A stretch of 64,000 nt of DNA. Source: Anaerosomatales bacterium (GTDB lineage Bacteria; Actinomycetota; Coriobacteriia; Anaerosomatales; Anaerosomataceae). This document shows positions 50,523-59,555 of this stretch, piece by piece. A model generated the notes under the pieces. It did not search any database, was not told the origin of the DNA, and was given only the letters and a program-made list of their open reading frames with translations. The stretch covers positions 248,001 through 312,000 of the forward strand of contig JASEEU010000003.1 of the NCBI GenBank assembly GCA_030019445.1, given 5' to 3'. Positions within the stretch are counted from its first letter, which is position 1. Each line of letters begins with the position of its first letter. The translations under genes and the position numbers were made by a program.

Positions 50523-51344
50523 ATGAGCGAGCGTCCCGTCACCATCGCGCACATCTCCGACCTGCACTGCGGGTCGCAGTACCACATCCCCAGCCTCGCG
50601 AGCCGCGTCGTCGACGAGATCAACGACCTCGCCCCTGACGCGCTCGTGGTCACCGGCGACCTCACCGACATGGGGTTCCGGCAGGAGTTCAAGGTCGCCA
50701 AGCGGCTGATCTCCCGGATGGAGGTCGACCGCGTGATGGTGCTGCCCGGCAACCACGACGCGCGCAACGTCGGCGACATGCACTTCGAGGAGTACTTCGG
50801 CGCGCGCTCCACCGAGCTGCGGTTCGACTCGGTCCGGATCCTGGGCGTGGACTCATCCGAACCGGACCTCGATGCGGGGCGCGTCGGTCGTGAGCGCTAC
50901 CGCTGGATCGAAGAGCGCTTCAGCGAACCGGACGAGGTCAAGGTCGTCGCGCTCCACCACCACCTGCTGCCCGTCCCCGGCACCGGCCGCGAGCGCAACA
51001 TCGTCTACGACGCCGGCGACATGCTGCGCGTCCTGGCAAGCAGCGGTTGCGACCTGGTGCTCTGCGGGCACAAGCACGTGCCGAACGTCTGGCGGCTCGA
51101 GGCGATGGTCGTCGTCAACGCGGGCACCGCCTGCTCCTACCGGCTGCGCGGCAAGACGAGAGCGAGCTACAACATCATCGAGCTCACACCCGACCGCATC
51201 AAGGTCATCCTGAAGCACCCGTTCGACGAGCCCGAGGTCGTCGCCGATTTCAAGCGCGCCATCAAGCGCGAGTGCGTCTGGCGTCCCACCGACGAGCTTC
51301 GCGGCGAGGCCGCGCCGGACACCGCCGGAGTGTGGTTTTCGTGA
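50523..51344 (+). CDS. Calcineurin-like metallophosphoesterase
   Basis: The 273-residue enzyme has the five metal motifs: Asp13/His15 in ISDLHCG, VVTGDLTD, LPGNHDARN, ALHHHLLPVPGT and LCGHKHVPN. It resembles class III cyclic nucleotide phosphodiesterases (CpdA-like). GGAGGAG lies before ATG. Its stop overlaps the GTG of the cyclic diphosphoglycerate synthetase gene (GTGA), so it may act on that pathway's metabolites; this is inference. A weak promoter-like TTGACG is at 50432-50437. Confidence 0.88.
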   Translation: MSERPVTIAHISDLHCGSQYHIPSLASRVVDEINDLAPDALVVTGDLTDMGFRQEFKVAKRLISRMEVDRVMVLPGNHDARNVGDMHFEEYFGARSTELRFDSVRILGVDSSEPDLDAGRVGRERYRWIEERFSEPDEVKVVALHHHLLPVPGTGRERNIVYDAGDMLRVLASSGCDLVLCGHKHVPNVWRLEAMVVVNAGTACSYRLRGKTRASYNIIELTPDRIKVILKHPFDEPEVVADFKRAIKRECVWRPTDELRGEAAPDTAGVWFS

Positions 51345-52687
51345 GGCGGGTCGTCGCGCTCATCGACGGGGAACACTACCCGCCGGTCGTGCGCTTCGCG
51401 CTCGCCGAGCTCGGCGAGCTGCACGACGTGGTGGCCGCCGCGTTCATCGGCGGTACCGAGAAGGTCGACGCCGAGGCGAGCGCCGAGGCGTACGGCGTCC
51501 CCGTCGTGCGGGGAACCTCCGCGGCGGCGGCCATCGCCGAGGCGATCGAGCGTTACGCCCCGGACGCGCTGGTCGACCTCTCCGACGAGCCGGTCCTGAG
51601 CGCCTGGGACCGCATGCAGCTCGCGTCGCTGGCCGTCGCGGCCGGCGTCTCCTACATCGGCGCTGACTTCACGTTCGACTCCCCGCGGCCGCGCGTCGCA
51701 CCGATGACGCCGACCCTCGGGATCATCGGTACCGGCAAGCGCGTCGGCAAGACGGCCGTCTCGGCATACGTCGCGCGCCGCCTGAAGGCCGCCGGCATCG
51801 ACCTCGTGGTGCTCGCGATGGGACGGGGCGGTCCCGCGGAGCCCGAGCTCATCCGTGGCGACGAGGTCGCGCTCACCACGGCAGACCTGCTCGAGCTGGC
51901 GGCGCAGGGCAAGCACGCATCCTCGGACAACTACGAGGATGCCGTGATGAGCCGGGTGACCACCGTCGGCTGCCGCCGGTGCGGCGGCGGCATGGCGGGC
52001 GAGACGTTCGTCAGCAACGTGCCGGAAGGCGCGCGTCTGGCCGACTCGCTCGGCAAGGACCTGCTCATCGTGGAGGGCTCCGGCTCGGCGATCCCGCCGG
52101 TCGCCACCGATGCGGACCTGCTCGTGATCGGCGCCGGCCAGGGTGAGCGCTACGTCCGGGAGTTCTTCGGGCCGTACCGGCTCGGACGTGCGGACGGCGT
52201 GATCATCGCGAGCGCCGAGGAACCCGTGGCGACGCGGGCGAGCATCGACGGTGTGCTCGGCGCCGTGCGCGACCTGCGTCCCGACGTGCCGGTAGCCGTC
52301 ACGACCTTCCGTCCCGCGCCCATCGAGCCGGTGCGCGGCACGCGCGTCTTCTTCGCCACCACCGCTCCCGCGCCCGTCCTGCCGCTGCTCGTGCGGCATC
52401 TCGAGGAGGAGCACGGCTGCGAGGTCGTCGGGTCCAGCCCGCACCTCTCGGACCGCGCCAGGCTGCGCCAGGACATGCGATCGGCGGCGGGGGGATTCGA
52501 CGTCCTGCTCACCGAGCTGAAGGCGGCGGCCATCGACGTCGTCGCCGCCGCGGGCCGTGACGCCGGTGTCCCCACGGTGCTCTGCGACAACGTGCCCGTC
52601 TCGCTGGACGGGACCGACCTGGATGCGGTCATCGATGAGGCGGCACGCCTCGCCGCCGCGCGCGGCCGGGCACGGGAAGGGGCCTAG
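51341..52687 (+). CDS. Cyclic 2,3-diphosphoglycerate synthetase
   Basis: The 448-residue protein matches the cPGS family, which closes 2,3-diphosphoglycerate to its cyclic anhydride with ATP. Seen are VVALIDGEHYPPVVRFAL at the N-terminus, AAFIGGTEK and YGVPVVRG, the P-loop GTGKRVGKTAVSAYVARRL, LAMGRGGPAEPELI, CRRCGGGMAGE and LLIVEGSGSAIPP. It is soluble and of the family's length (about 460 in Methanothermus). The next gene supplies the preceding step. The solute is known as a thermoprotectant and phosphate store in methanogens. Confidence 0.88.
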   Translation: MRRVVALIDGEHYPPVVRFALAELGELHDVVAAAFIGGTEKVDAEASAEAYGVPVVRGTSAAAAIAEAIERYAPDALVDLSDEPVLSAWDRMQLASLAVAAGVSYIGADFTFDSPRPRVAPMTPTLGIIGTGKRVGKTAVSAYVARRLKAAGIDLVVLAMGRGGPAEPELIRGDEVALTTADLLELAAQGKHASSDNYEDAVMSRVTTVGCRRCGGGMAGETFVSNVPEGARLADSLGKDLLIVEGSGSAIPPVATDADLLVIGAGQGERYVREFFGPYRLGRADGVIIASAEEPVATRASIDGVLGAVRDLRPDVPVAVTTFRPAPIEPVRGTRVFFATTAPAPVLPLLVRHLEEEHGCEVVGSSPHLSDRARLRQDMRSAAGGFDVLLTELKAAAIDVVAAAGRDAGVPTVLCDNVPVSLDGTDLDAVIDEAARLAAARGRAREGA

Positions 52688-52691
52688 CAGC

Positions 52692-53639
52692 GTGGACGTC
52701 TATCCGCCGATCCTCATCAAAGACGAGCGTCACGGCCTCCCGTTCTCCAAAGGGCTTATGGCGCAGTCGTTCACCGCGACCGGCCTCTCGCCGGCGCGCG
52801 CGTACCGCGCGGCAGCGCGCGTGCAAGACGAGCTGCGCGGGAGAGGCGTGACCGAGGTCGCGCTCGACGAGCTGCACGCGATCGCGGCGCGGGTGCTCAC
52901 CTCGGCAGCTGGCGCGGATTTCGCTCGACGCTACGAGAAGCTGCGCGAGATCTCCAAGCTCGATCGTCCGCTCATCGTGCTCATCGGCGGGACGACCGGC
53001 GTCGGCAAGTCCACCATCGCCACCGAGATCGCGCACCGGCTCGGTATCACGCGGATCGTGAGCACAGATGCCATACGTGAGGTCATGCGTGGTATATTCG
53101 CTAAAGACCTCATGCCCGCGATCTATGAGAGCTCGTTCAACGCGTGGCGCGGTCTCCGAGTCCCGGTCCCCCATGGCGCCAATCCGGTCATCGTGGGCTT
53201 TCGCGAGCAGACCGCCGTGGTGGCGAGCGGGATCAAGGCGCTCGTCGAGCGTGCGGTGATCGAAGGCGTGAGCATGGTCGTCGAAGGCGTGCACGTCGTG
53301 CCGGGGTATCTCGAGCCTTCCCAGTTCAAGAACGCGTCGGTCGTGCAGCTGCTCGTCGCGGTCACCGATGAGGAGTCGCACCGAAGCCACTTCTACATCA
53401 GGGAGATCCAGACCGACGGGACGCGGCCGTTCGAGAAGTACCGCGCGAACTTCGGCAACATACGCCTGCTCGGCCGGTACATCGAAGACCTCGCTACCGA
53501 GCGGGGCATACCGATCGTCTACAGCCACCAGCTCGACCGGACGGTGGCCGAAGTGTTGGAGCTGGTCGTCAACGCGGTCATCCGCGAGGACGACGAGCGA
53601 GGGATGTCGCACGTACTGCCCGCAGAGGGAGGAGAGTAG
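52692..53639 (+). CDS. 2-Phosphoglycerate kinase
   Basis: The 315-residue kinase makes 2,3-diphosphoglycerate from 2-phosphoglycerate, the first step to cyclic diphosphoglycerate. The N-terminal 85 residues look like an ATP-cone (FSKGLMAQSFTATGLSPARAY), followed by the P-loop IGGTTGVGKSTIATEIAHRL, STDAIREVMRG and MVVEGVHVVPGYL with the basic substrate-binding region after it. GTG start four bases after the synthetase stop. Both genes together make a complete two-step route. Confidence 0.88.
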   Translation: MDVYPPILIKDERHGLPFSKGLMAQSFTATGLSPARAYRAAARVQDELRGRGVTEVALDELHAIAARVLTSAAGADFARRYEKLREISKLDRPLIVLIGGTTGVGKSTIATEIAHRLGITRIVSTDAIREVMRGIFAKDLMPAIYESSFNAWRGLRVPVPHGANPVIVGFREQTAVVASGIKALVERAVIEGVSMVVEGVHVVPGYLEPSQFKNASVVQLLVAVTDEESHRSHFYIREIQTDGTRPFEKYRANFGNIRLLGRYIEDLATERGIPIVYSHQLDRTVAEVLELVVNAVIREDDERGMSHVLPAEGGE

Positions 53640-53646
53640 GAAGGCT

Positions 53647-54309
53647 ATGAAGTTCTTCTTGGACACGGCCAACATCGCCGAGATCGAGGAGGCCGCCTCG
53701 TGGGGCGTGCTCTCCGGCGTGACCACCAACCCGACGCTCTACGCGCGGGAGGGCGGGCGTCTCGCGGACTTCCACGACCACATCGTGCGCATCTGCGAGA
53801 TCGTGGACGGGCCCGTCTCGGCTGAGACCGTGGGCCTTATGCGCGACGAGATCGTGCGTGAGGGCGAGGAGCTCGCCGCTCTCCATCCCAACGTCGTCGT
53901 CAAGGTCCCGACGATGCCCGAGGGGCTCGCGGCGACACGCGTGCTTGCCGAGAAAGGCATCCGCGTGAACATGACGCTCTGCTTCACCGTGCCGCAGGCG
54001 CTGCTGGCAGCGCGTTCGGGCGCCGCATACATCAGCCCGTTCATCGGCCGGTTCGACGACATCTCCGAGGACGGTATCGAGCACCTCGCCAACGTCGTCA
54101 CCGCGGTCGGGAACTACGATTTCGGGCACGACGTCGAGATCATCGCCGCGTCGGTGCGCCATCCCGAGCACGTGCTGCAGGCCGCGCTCATCGGCGCGCA
54201 CATCGCGACGGTCCCGATGGGCGTGCTCACCAAGTGCGTCAAGCATCCGCTGACAGATAGAGGCCTCGAAGCGTTCCTGGCCGACTGGGAGAAAGTGAAG
54301 AACTCATGA
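53647..54309 (+). CDS. Transaldolase/fructose-6-phosphate aldolase-like
   Basis: The 220-residue class I aldolase of the small transaldolase (TalC/Fsa) group: MKFFLDTANIAEIEEA, SGVTTNPTL, the Schiff-base lysine in VVVKVPTMPEGLAA, and AAYISPFIGRFDDI. It acts in the non-oxidative pentose-phosphate branch. It lies seven bases after the kinase and overlaps rho by four, so it is part of the same run. Confidence 0.94.
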   Translation: MKFFLDTANIAEIEEAASWGVLSGVTTNPTLYAREGGRLADFHDHIVRICEIVDGPVSAETVGLMRDEIVREGEELAALHPNVVVKVPTMPEGLAATRVLAEKGIRVNMTLCFTVPQALLAARSGAAYISPFIGRFDDISEDGIEHLANVVTAVGNYDFGHDVEIIAASVRHPEHVLQAALIGAHIATVPMGVLTKCVKHPLTDRGLEAFLADWEKVKNS

Positions 54310-55646
54310 GTGCACGTCCACGCAAGAGAGGGCGCCGCGGTGGCGGCGGGCAGGGCGGTCAGCAGGATCGCGGCCCCTCCGTCACCAGGGAGGAGCTGGC
54401 GCAGAAGACCGTGCCCGAGCTCCGGCAGATGGCTGCCGAGATCGAGCTCGACGTCAAGGCGCTGAAGAAGAAGGACGAGATCGTCGAGGCGGTCTACGAG
54501 GCCAAGGTGAAGGCCGAGGGCTACGTCGACATCATCGGCATCCTCGATGTGCTGCCGGAAGGCTACGGCTTCATCCGCACGAGCGGCTACCTGCCCGGGG
54601 ATGACGACGTCTACTGCTCGATGTCGCAGATCCGCCGCTTCGAGCTGAGGCGCGGCGACATGGTGAAGGGGACCGTCCGCCCGCCCAAGGACAACGAGAA
54701 GTACCCGGCGCTCATCAAGGTCGCCTCGGTCAACGGGCTCGAGCCGGACGAGGCCAAGAAGCGCAAGAGCTTCCGTGACCTCACACCGGTCTACCCGGAT
54801 GAGAAGTTCCAGCTGGAGCGCACCGATCCGCAGGCGATCACGTCGCGGATCATCGACCTCGTCGCACCCATCGGCAAGGGCCAGCGCGGGCTGATCGTGT
54901 CGCCGCCCAAGGCGGGCAAGACGACGATCCTCAAGGACATCGCAGCGTCCATCGCCGAGAACAACCCCGGCGCCCACCTGATGTGCCTGCTCGTGGACGA
55001 GCGCCCCGAAGAGGTCACGGACATGGAGCGCTCGATCAAGGGCGAGGTCGTCTCCTCCACGTTCGACATGCCGAGCGACAACCACATCGCGGTCGCAGAG
55101 CTCGTCATGGAGCGCGCGAAGCGGCTCGTGGAGAGCGGCTTCGACGTCGTGATCCTGCTCGACTCCATCACGCGTCTCGCGCGCGCCTACAACCTGGCGA
55201 CGCCGGCCTCCGGACGCATCCTGTCCGGCGGCGTGGATTCCACGGCGCTCTACCCGCCGAAGAAGTTCTTCGGCGCGGCGCGCAACATCGAGGGCGGTGG
55301 CTCGCTCACCATCCTCGCCACCGCGCTCGTAGACACCGGCTCCAAGATGGACGAGGTCATCTTCGAGGAGTTCAAAGGTACCGGCAACATGGAGCTCAGG
55401 CTCGACCGCAAGCTGGCCGACCGTCGCATCTTTCCCGCGATCGACGTCATCGCGTCGGGCACGCGCAAGGAGGAGCTGCTGCTCGACCCGGTCGAAGCGC
55501 CGTTCATCTGGAAGCTGCGGCGGGTGCTGCACTCGCTCGAGCCCGGTCCGGCGGTCGAGCTGCTGATCGACAAGCTCAAGCAGACCAAGTCCAATCGCGA
55601 GTTCCTCGCCGCGATCTCCAAGACGAAGACGAACAACGGCTACTAG
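54306..55646 (+). CDS. rho: Transcription termination factor Rho
   Basis: The hexameric RNA helicase of 446 residues has a basic N-terminus (RPRKRGRRGGGGQGGQQ), the Rho N and RNA-binding domains (GYGFIRTSGYLPGDDDVY), the Walker A SPPKAGKTTILKDIA, LLVDERPEEVTDM, the Q-loop and R-loop region (GGVDSTALYPPKKFFGAARNIE split by variations) and the arginine-finger segment. The long actinobacterial N-terminal insertion is absent. Confidence 0.97.
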   Translation: MSARPRKRGRRGGGGQGGQQDRGPSVTREELAQKTVPELRQMAAEIELDVKALKKKDEIVEAVYEAKVKAEGYVDIIGILDVLPEGYGFIRTSGYLPGDDDVYCSMSQIRRFELRRGDMVKGTVRPPKDNEKYPALIKVASVNGLEPDEAKKRKSFRDLTPVYPDEKFQLERTDPQAITSRIIDLVAPIGKGQRGLIVSPPKAGKTTILKDIAASIAENNPGAHLMCLLVDERPEEVTDMERSIKGEVVSSTFDMPSDNHIAVAELVMERAKRLVESGFDVVILLDSITRLARAYNLATPASGRILSGGVDSTALYPPKKFFGAARNIEGGGSLTILATALVDTGSKMDEVIFEEFKGTGNMELRLDRKLADRRIFPAIDVIASGTRKEELLLDPVEAPFIWKLRRVLHSLEPGPAVELLIDKLKQTKSNREFLAAISKTKTNNGY

Positions 55647-55667
55647 ACGCGCCCGCTGTCGGCGCGT
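55647..55667 (+). other. Hairpin immediately after rho
   Basis: ACGCGCC and GGCGCGT pair perfectly across a seven-base loop, beginning right after the stop codon. No T tract; it could be an RNA-stabilising or pause element rather than a terminator. Confidence 0.4.
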
Positions 55668-55685
55668 GCCGGGAAGGGCCGGCCG

Positions 55686-56177
55686 ATGGCCGAGCGACCG
55701 ATCAAGATCCGCTCCCGTACCCCCGCAGACGCCGCGTGGGTGCGGGAGCGCTTCATCGAGGAGTGGCACGGCGAGTTCCTCGTCCTCGAAGGGCGTCGCG
55801 TGTACGCCGATGAGATCGCCGCGCTCGTCGCCCACGACGGTCGCGGCACGCGCCTCGGCATGCTCGGCTTCCGCCCGCGCGGCGATGCCGTGGAGATCGT
55901 GACGCTGCTCGCCGTCGAACGCGGCCAGGGAGTGGGCACCTTGCTCGTCGAGGAGATCGCCCGCTACGCTCGCGCTCAGGGCGCCGCGCGGCTCATCGTC
56001 TCCACCACCAACGACAACCTCGATGCGCTGCGCTTCTACCAGCGACGCGGCTTCGCGTTGGCGCGTCTGCACCCCGGCGTGATGGCGTCGGTCCGTGCCG
56101 AGAAGCCCGGTCTCCCGGAGACGGGAGAGTACGATATCCCGCTGCGCGACGTGCTCGAGCTCGAGCGCGCGCTCTAG
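55686..56177 (+). CDS. GNAT-family N-acetyltransferase
   Basis: The 163-residue protein has the acetyl-CoA-binding motif AVERGQGVGTLLVEEIARYARAQG and the following STTNDNLDALRFYQRRGFALARL, hallmark of GNAT enzymes. Substrate unknown. The start is ATG 55686, with GGGAAGGG upstream. It lies between rho and rpmE. Confidence 0.92.
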   Translation: MAERPIKIRSRTPADAAWVRERFIEEWHGEFLVLEGRRVYADEIAALVAHDGRGTRLGMLGFRPRGDAVEIVTLLAVERGQGVGTLLVEEIARYARAQGAARLIVSTTNDNLDALRFYQRRGFALARLHPGVMASVRAEKPGLPETGEYDIPLRDVLELERAL

Positions 56178-56190
56178 GCGATTCTGCGCG

Positions 56191-56219
56191 TTGCCCGGCA
56201 CCGTGACGCGTGCTACACT
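56191..56219 (+). promoter_or_regulatory. rpmE: Promoter of rpmE
   Basis: TTGCCC (56191-56196) and TACACT (56214-56219) with a 17-base spacer and a TG-C extension: the best complete promoter in this part of the window. Transcription should begin near 56226. Confidence 0.7.
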
Positions 56220-56263
56220 AGCGCGGCTGTTCCCCGGCGCCTGGTCGGAAACTAGGCGCGCTA
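56219..56263 (+). promoter_or_regulatory. Structured leader of rpmE, candidate L31 autoregulatory element
   Basis: GCGCCTGGT (56237-56245) pairs with ACTAGGCGC (56251-56259) across the loop CGGAA, nine pairs with one wobble. An outer alternative, TAGCGCG/CGCGCTA (56219-56225 and 56257-56263), competes for the same 3' bases. It ends just before the GGAGGT ribosome site. L31 leaders of this kind have been described in Actinobacteria. Confidence 0.55.
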
Positions 56264-56279
56264 ACGGAGGTGACCTCAC

Positions 56280-56717
56280 GTGAAGAAGGGTATCCACCCT
56301 GACTATCTCGAGACCACGGTGGTGTGCTCGTGCGGCAATCGGTTCCAGACCCGCTCGACCGCCGGCGGTGAGCTGCACGTCGAGCTCTGCTCGCAGTGCC
56401 ACCCGTTCTACACCGGCAAGCAGAAGTACGTCGACGCCGGTGGCCGCGTCCAGCGCTTCAGCGACAAGTTCGGCAGCGCCGCTTCCGCGGTGATGGAGAA
56501 GGAAGCCGCCGAGCGCGAGGCGCGCCAGAAGGCGCACGAAGAGTCGGTCATCGCCGCGCGCGAGGCCAAGGCAGCCAAGGATGCCGACAAGAGCGATCGC
56601 GCCGCCAAGCGCGAGGTCGAGGCCGCGGTCGAGAGCGGCGAGACCGCCGAGGAGGCCGCTCCGGCCGAGTCGGTGGCCGAGGCTGACGAGCCGGCTGCCG
56701 AGGAGAGCGCGGAGTAG
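56280..56717 (+). CDS. rpmE: Ribosomal protein bL31 with long acidic tail
   Basis: Residues 1-70 are a standard zinc-type bL31: [16 protein letters not shown], with Cys16, Cys18, Cys37 and Cys40, and [22 protein letters not shown] further 75 residues rich in Ala, Glu and Lys follow, likely helical, ending acidic ([10 protein letters not shown]). Usual length is about 66-80, so the total of 145 is long. GTG start with GGAGGT 8 bases before it. All four cysteines suggest the zinc-replete paralogue. Confidence 0.93.
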   Translation: MKKGIHPDYLETTVVCSCGNRFQTRSTAGGELHVELCSQCHPFYTGKQKYVDAGGRVQRFSDKFGSAASAVMEKEAAEREARQKAHEESVIAAREAKAAKDADKSDRAAKREVEAAVESGETAEEAAPAESVAEADEPAAEESAE

Positions 56718-56738
56718 TCCGCCTCGGCCCGGACCGCT

Positions 56739-56747
56739 GCTATGATG
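56739..56747 (+). promoter_or_regulatory. Extended -10 element before thyX
   Basis: TG-C-TATGAT is placed 40 bases before the thyX ATG and directly in front of a perfect hairpin. Confidence 0.45.
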
Positions 56748-56748
56748 G

Positions 56749-56779
56749 GAGGCGAGGCGACTCGCCTCCTTTCGTTTGG
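56749..56779 (+). terminator. Perfect hairpin between rpmE and thyX
   Basis: GGAGGCGAG pairs with CTCGCCTCC with the GNRA tetraloop GCGA, followed by TTTCGTTT. It looks like the intrinsic terminator of rpmE, but it would also be the 5' end of any transcript from the -10 box upstream. Confidence 0.7.
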
Positions 56780-56786
56780 AGCACCC

Positions 56787-57470
56787 ATGGACGTTCGTCT
56801 GCTCTACCATACGCCCGAACCCGAGCGCGCCGTCGCCGCGGCCGCTCGGCTCTGCTATGCGCCGGTCGGTGCCGCTGAGCTGCTCGAGGAGATGTCCGAG
56901 GACGCCATCCACCGCGTGCTCAAGGTCATCATCACCTCGGGGCATCTCTCGGCGCTGGAGCACGCGAGCTACACGTTCGCCATCGACGGCGTGTCGCGCG
57001 CGATGACCCACCAGCTCGTTCGTCACCGGCTCGCGAGCTACAACCAGCAGTCGCAGCGCTACGTGACCTACGCCGAGCAGCCGGCGTTCATCGTGCCGCC
57101 CGCCATCGCCGCCGACGACGCCGCGCGCGAGCGCTTCGACGCAGCGACGAACGCGGCGTTCGAGGCGTACCGGCAGCTGCTGGATTCGGGCGTGCCCGCC
57201 GAGGACGCGCGCTACCTGCTGCCCAACGCCATGGAGACCAAGATCGTCGTCACCATGAACATCCGCGAGCTGCTCCACTTCTTCGAGCTGCGTTGCTGCA
57301 AGCGCGCGCAGTGGGAGATCCGCGCGGTCGCGCTCAGGATGCTCGAGCTGGCCGAGCCCACCGCGCCCTACATCTTCATGGATGCGGGCGCGTCGTGCCG
57401 TCGCGGCCCGTGCCGCGAGGGGAAGATGACCTGCGGCGACCCGTACCCCAGAGCCCCGAAGCGGGAGTGA
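56787..57470 (+). CDS. thyX: Flavin-dependent thymidylate synthase ThyX
   Basis: The 227-residue enzyme makes dTMP with FAD and methylenetetrahydrofolate. The ThyX motif RHRLASYNQQSQRY is present (consensus RHRxxSxNxxSxR), and YLLPNAMETKIVVTMNIRELLHFFELR and CKRAQWEIR follow. The C-terminus is Cys-rich (CRRGPCREGKMTCGDPYP). ATG after TTTGGAG. Tmk, which uses the product, is at 23.7 kb. Confidence 0.96.
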   Translation: MDVRLLYHTPEPERAVAAAARLCYAPVGAAELLEEMSEDAIHRVLKVIITSGHLSALEHASYTFAIDGVSRAMTHQLVRHRLASYNQQSQRYVTYAEQPAFIVPPAIAADDAARERFDAATNAAFEAYRQLLDSGVPAEDARYLLPNAMETKIVVTMNIRELLHFFELRCCKRAQWEIRAVALRMLELAEPTAPYIFMDAGASCRRGPCREGKMTCGDPYPRAPKRE

Positions 57471-57472
57471 CC

Positions 57473-58453
57473 ATGCCCGAGCGCACCGTCGAACGCATCA
57501 CCCATACGCACATCGGCGGCCAGGCCGTCTTAGAGGGCATCATGATGCGCGGCACGAAGAACTGGGCCATCGCGGTCCGGGAAGCCGACGGCACCATCTA
57601 CACCGAGGCGCACGATCTCGTCTCGGCCAAGGACCGCCACGCCTGGCTCAAGTGGCCGATCATCCGCGGCATGTGGGGCTTCTACGAGACCATGGTGCTC
57701 GCCGTGAAGGCGTTCGGCATCTCAGCGGAGCACGCCGGCGAGACAGAGGAAGAGCAGCTCACCTCCAAGGAGATCGCCCTCACCATGGTGCTCGGCCTTG
57801 CGCTCGCGATCGGGCTCTTCATCGTGCTACCGGCCGTTGTCACGAACCTGCTCGTGGGCAGCTCGCTCGAGCGCCCGATCACGTGGAACGTCGTGGATGG
57901 GGTGCTGAGGCTCGTCGCGTTCTTCACCTACATCTGGCTCGTGAGCAAGGTCAAGGACATCCAGCGGGTGTTCGCGTACCACGGCGCCGAGCACAAGACC
58001 ATCCACGCCTACGAGCACGGGCTGCCGCTCACGCCCGAGCACATCCGCACCTTCGGCACGTTGCACGTGCGGTGCGGCACGGCGTTCCTGCTGATGGTCA
58101 TGGTCATCGCCATACTCGTGTTCTCGATCGTGCCCGGCAAGGCGATCCTCGCGGCGTGGGGCGTCGACGGTCGCCTCTGGGTCCTGCTCTTCAACATCGG
58201 GATCCGCATCCTGCTGCTTCCGCTCATCGCCGGGCTCGCGTACGAGGTCTCGGTGAAATGGGCGGGGAACCACCCGCACAACCCGCTCGTCAAGGCGCTC
58301 ACCTGGCCGGGCATGCAGCTTCAGCGCATGACCACCGCCGAGCCCGATGACGAGATGATCGAGGTCGCCGTCGCCGCGATGGAGCTCGTCATCGCGCGCG
58401 AGACCGCGGAGCCCGCCACGGGCGCGGGCGCGCCCGTCCCGGCCCTCGATTAG
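57473..58453 (+). CDS. DUF1385 family membrane protein
   Basis: The 326-residue protein has the conserved N-terminus [42 protein letters not shown], four or so membrane helices, and the [14 protein letters not shown] motif followed by [10 protein letters not shown], all typical of DUF1385 (YqhQ-like). Biochemical function is not established. Conserved neighbourhood with prfA and rpmE is common in Firmicutes and Actinobacteria. Confidence 0.93.
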   Translation: MPERTVERITHTHIGGQAVLEGIMMRGTKNWAIAVREADGTIYTEAHDLVSAKDRHAWLKWPIIRGMWGFYETMVLAVKAFGISAEHAGETEEEQLTSKEIALTMVLGLALAIGLFIVLPAVVTNLLVGSSLERPITWNVVDGVLRLVAFFTYIWLVSKVKDIQRVFAYHGAEHKTIHAYEHGLPLTPEHIRTFGTLHVRCGTAFLLMVMVIAILVFSIVPGKAILAAWGVDGRLWVLLFNIGIRILLLPLIAGLAYEVSVKWAGNHPHNPLVKALTWPGMQLQRMTTAEPDDEMIEVAVAAMELVIARETAEPATGAGAPVPALD

Positions 58454-58496
58454 CGGTACACTGGTAACGCCGAACGTCTCCGTTAGGAACCCACGC

Positions 58497-59555
58497 ATGC
58501 GCGACAAGCTTCAGAGCATACTCTCCGCGTACGAGGAGCTCACCACCACGCTCTCGGACCCCGAGGTCCTCGGCGACCAGCAGCGCTACGCCAAGCTCGC
58601 CAAGGAGCACGCCGACATGACCCCGCTCGCGAACAAGATCCGCGAGTACCTCGGTGTGCTCGACGGCATCGCCGAAGCGCAGGAGATGCTGCACGACCCC
58701 GAGATGCGAGAGCTCGCCAAGGAGGAGCTGCACGAGCTCGAGGGCCGCGTCGAGCCGCTCGAGGACGAGCTCAAGGTCATGATGCTCCCCACCGACCCCA
58801 ACGACGAGAAGAACGTCATCGTCGAGATCAGGGCCGGCGCGGGCGGGGACGAGGCAGGTTTGTTCGCCGGCGACCTCTACCGCATGTACACGCGCTATGC
58901 CGAGCGGCAGAAGTGGAAGGTCGAGGAGATCGACGCGAGCGAGAACGAGGTCGGCGGCTTCAAAGACGTCTCGTTCATGGTCAAGGGCAAGGGCGTCTAC
59001 TCCAAGATGAAGTTCGAGTCCGGGGTGCATCGCGTGCAGCGCATCCCGGCTACCGAGTCCGGGGGGCGCATCCACACCTCGACGGCCACCGTCGCGGTGC
59101 TCCCCGAGGCCGAGGACGTCGAGGTCGAGGTCAACCCCAACGACCTCCGCATCGACGTGTACCGGTCGAGCGGGCCCGGAGGACAGTCGGTCAACACGAC
59201 CGACTCGGCGGTGCGCATCACCCATCTCCCCACGGGGCTCGTCGTCCAGTCGCAGAACCAGAAGTCGCAGCTCCAGAACCGTGAGGCGGCCCTGCGCGTG
59301 CTGCGTGCGCGGCTCTACGAGATGGAGCTCGAGCGCCAGCAGGCCGAGCTTGGCGAGGCGCGGCGGAGCCAGATCGGCTCAGGCGACCGCTCCGAGAAGA
59401 TCCGCACGTACAACTTCCCGCAGGACCGCGTGACCGACCACCGGATCGGGCTCACCGTCCACAACATCCCGGCCATCCTCCAGGGCGAGATCGACGAGCT
59501 GATCGAGGGCCTCGCGGCAGCCGATCGCGCCCAGAAGCTGGCGGCGGTGGTGTAG
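58497..59555 (+). CDS. prfA: Peptide chain release factor 1
   Basis: The 352-residue factor reads UAA and UAG. The catalytic GGQ is at residues 228-230 in [22 protein letters not shown]; the recognition domain has [22 protein letters not shown], and RIGLTVHNI is near the C-terminus. prmC, which methylates this GGQ glutamine, begins right after the stop. Confidence 0.97.
   Translation: MRDKLQSILSAYEELTTTLSDPEVLGDQQRYAKLAKEHADMTPLANKIREYLGVLDGIAEAQEMLHDPEMRELAKEELHELEGRVEPLEDELKVMMLPTDPNDEKNVIVEIRAGAGGDEAGLFAGDLYRMYTRYAERQKWKVEEIDASENEVGGFKDVSFMVKGKGVYSKMKFESGVHRVQRIPATESGGRIHTSTATVAVLPEAEDVEVEVNPNDLRIDVYRSSGPGGQSVNTTDSAVRITHLPTGLVVQSQNQKSQLQNREAALRVLRARLYEMELERQQAELGEARRSQIGSGDRSEKIRTYNFPQDRVTDHRIGLTVHNIPAILQGEIDELIEGLAAADRAQKLAAVV

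Noticed and set aside
54114-57278. Very long open frame on the minus strand (over 1000 codons)
   Set aside because: It is antisense to rho, a GNAT gene, rpmE and thyX, which all match known families. High GC keeps the opposite strand open; its translation is Arg/Leu/Val-rich with no motif.
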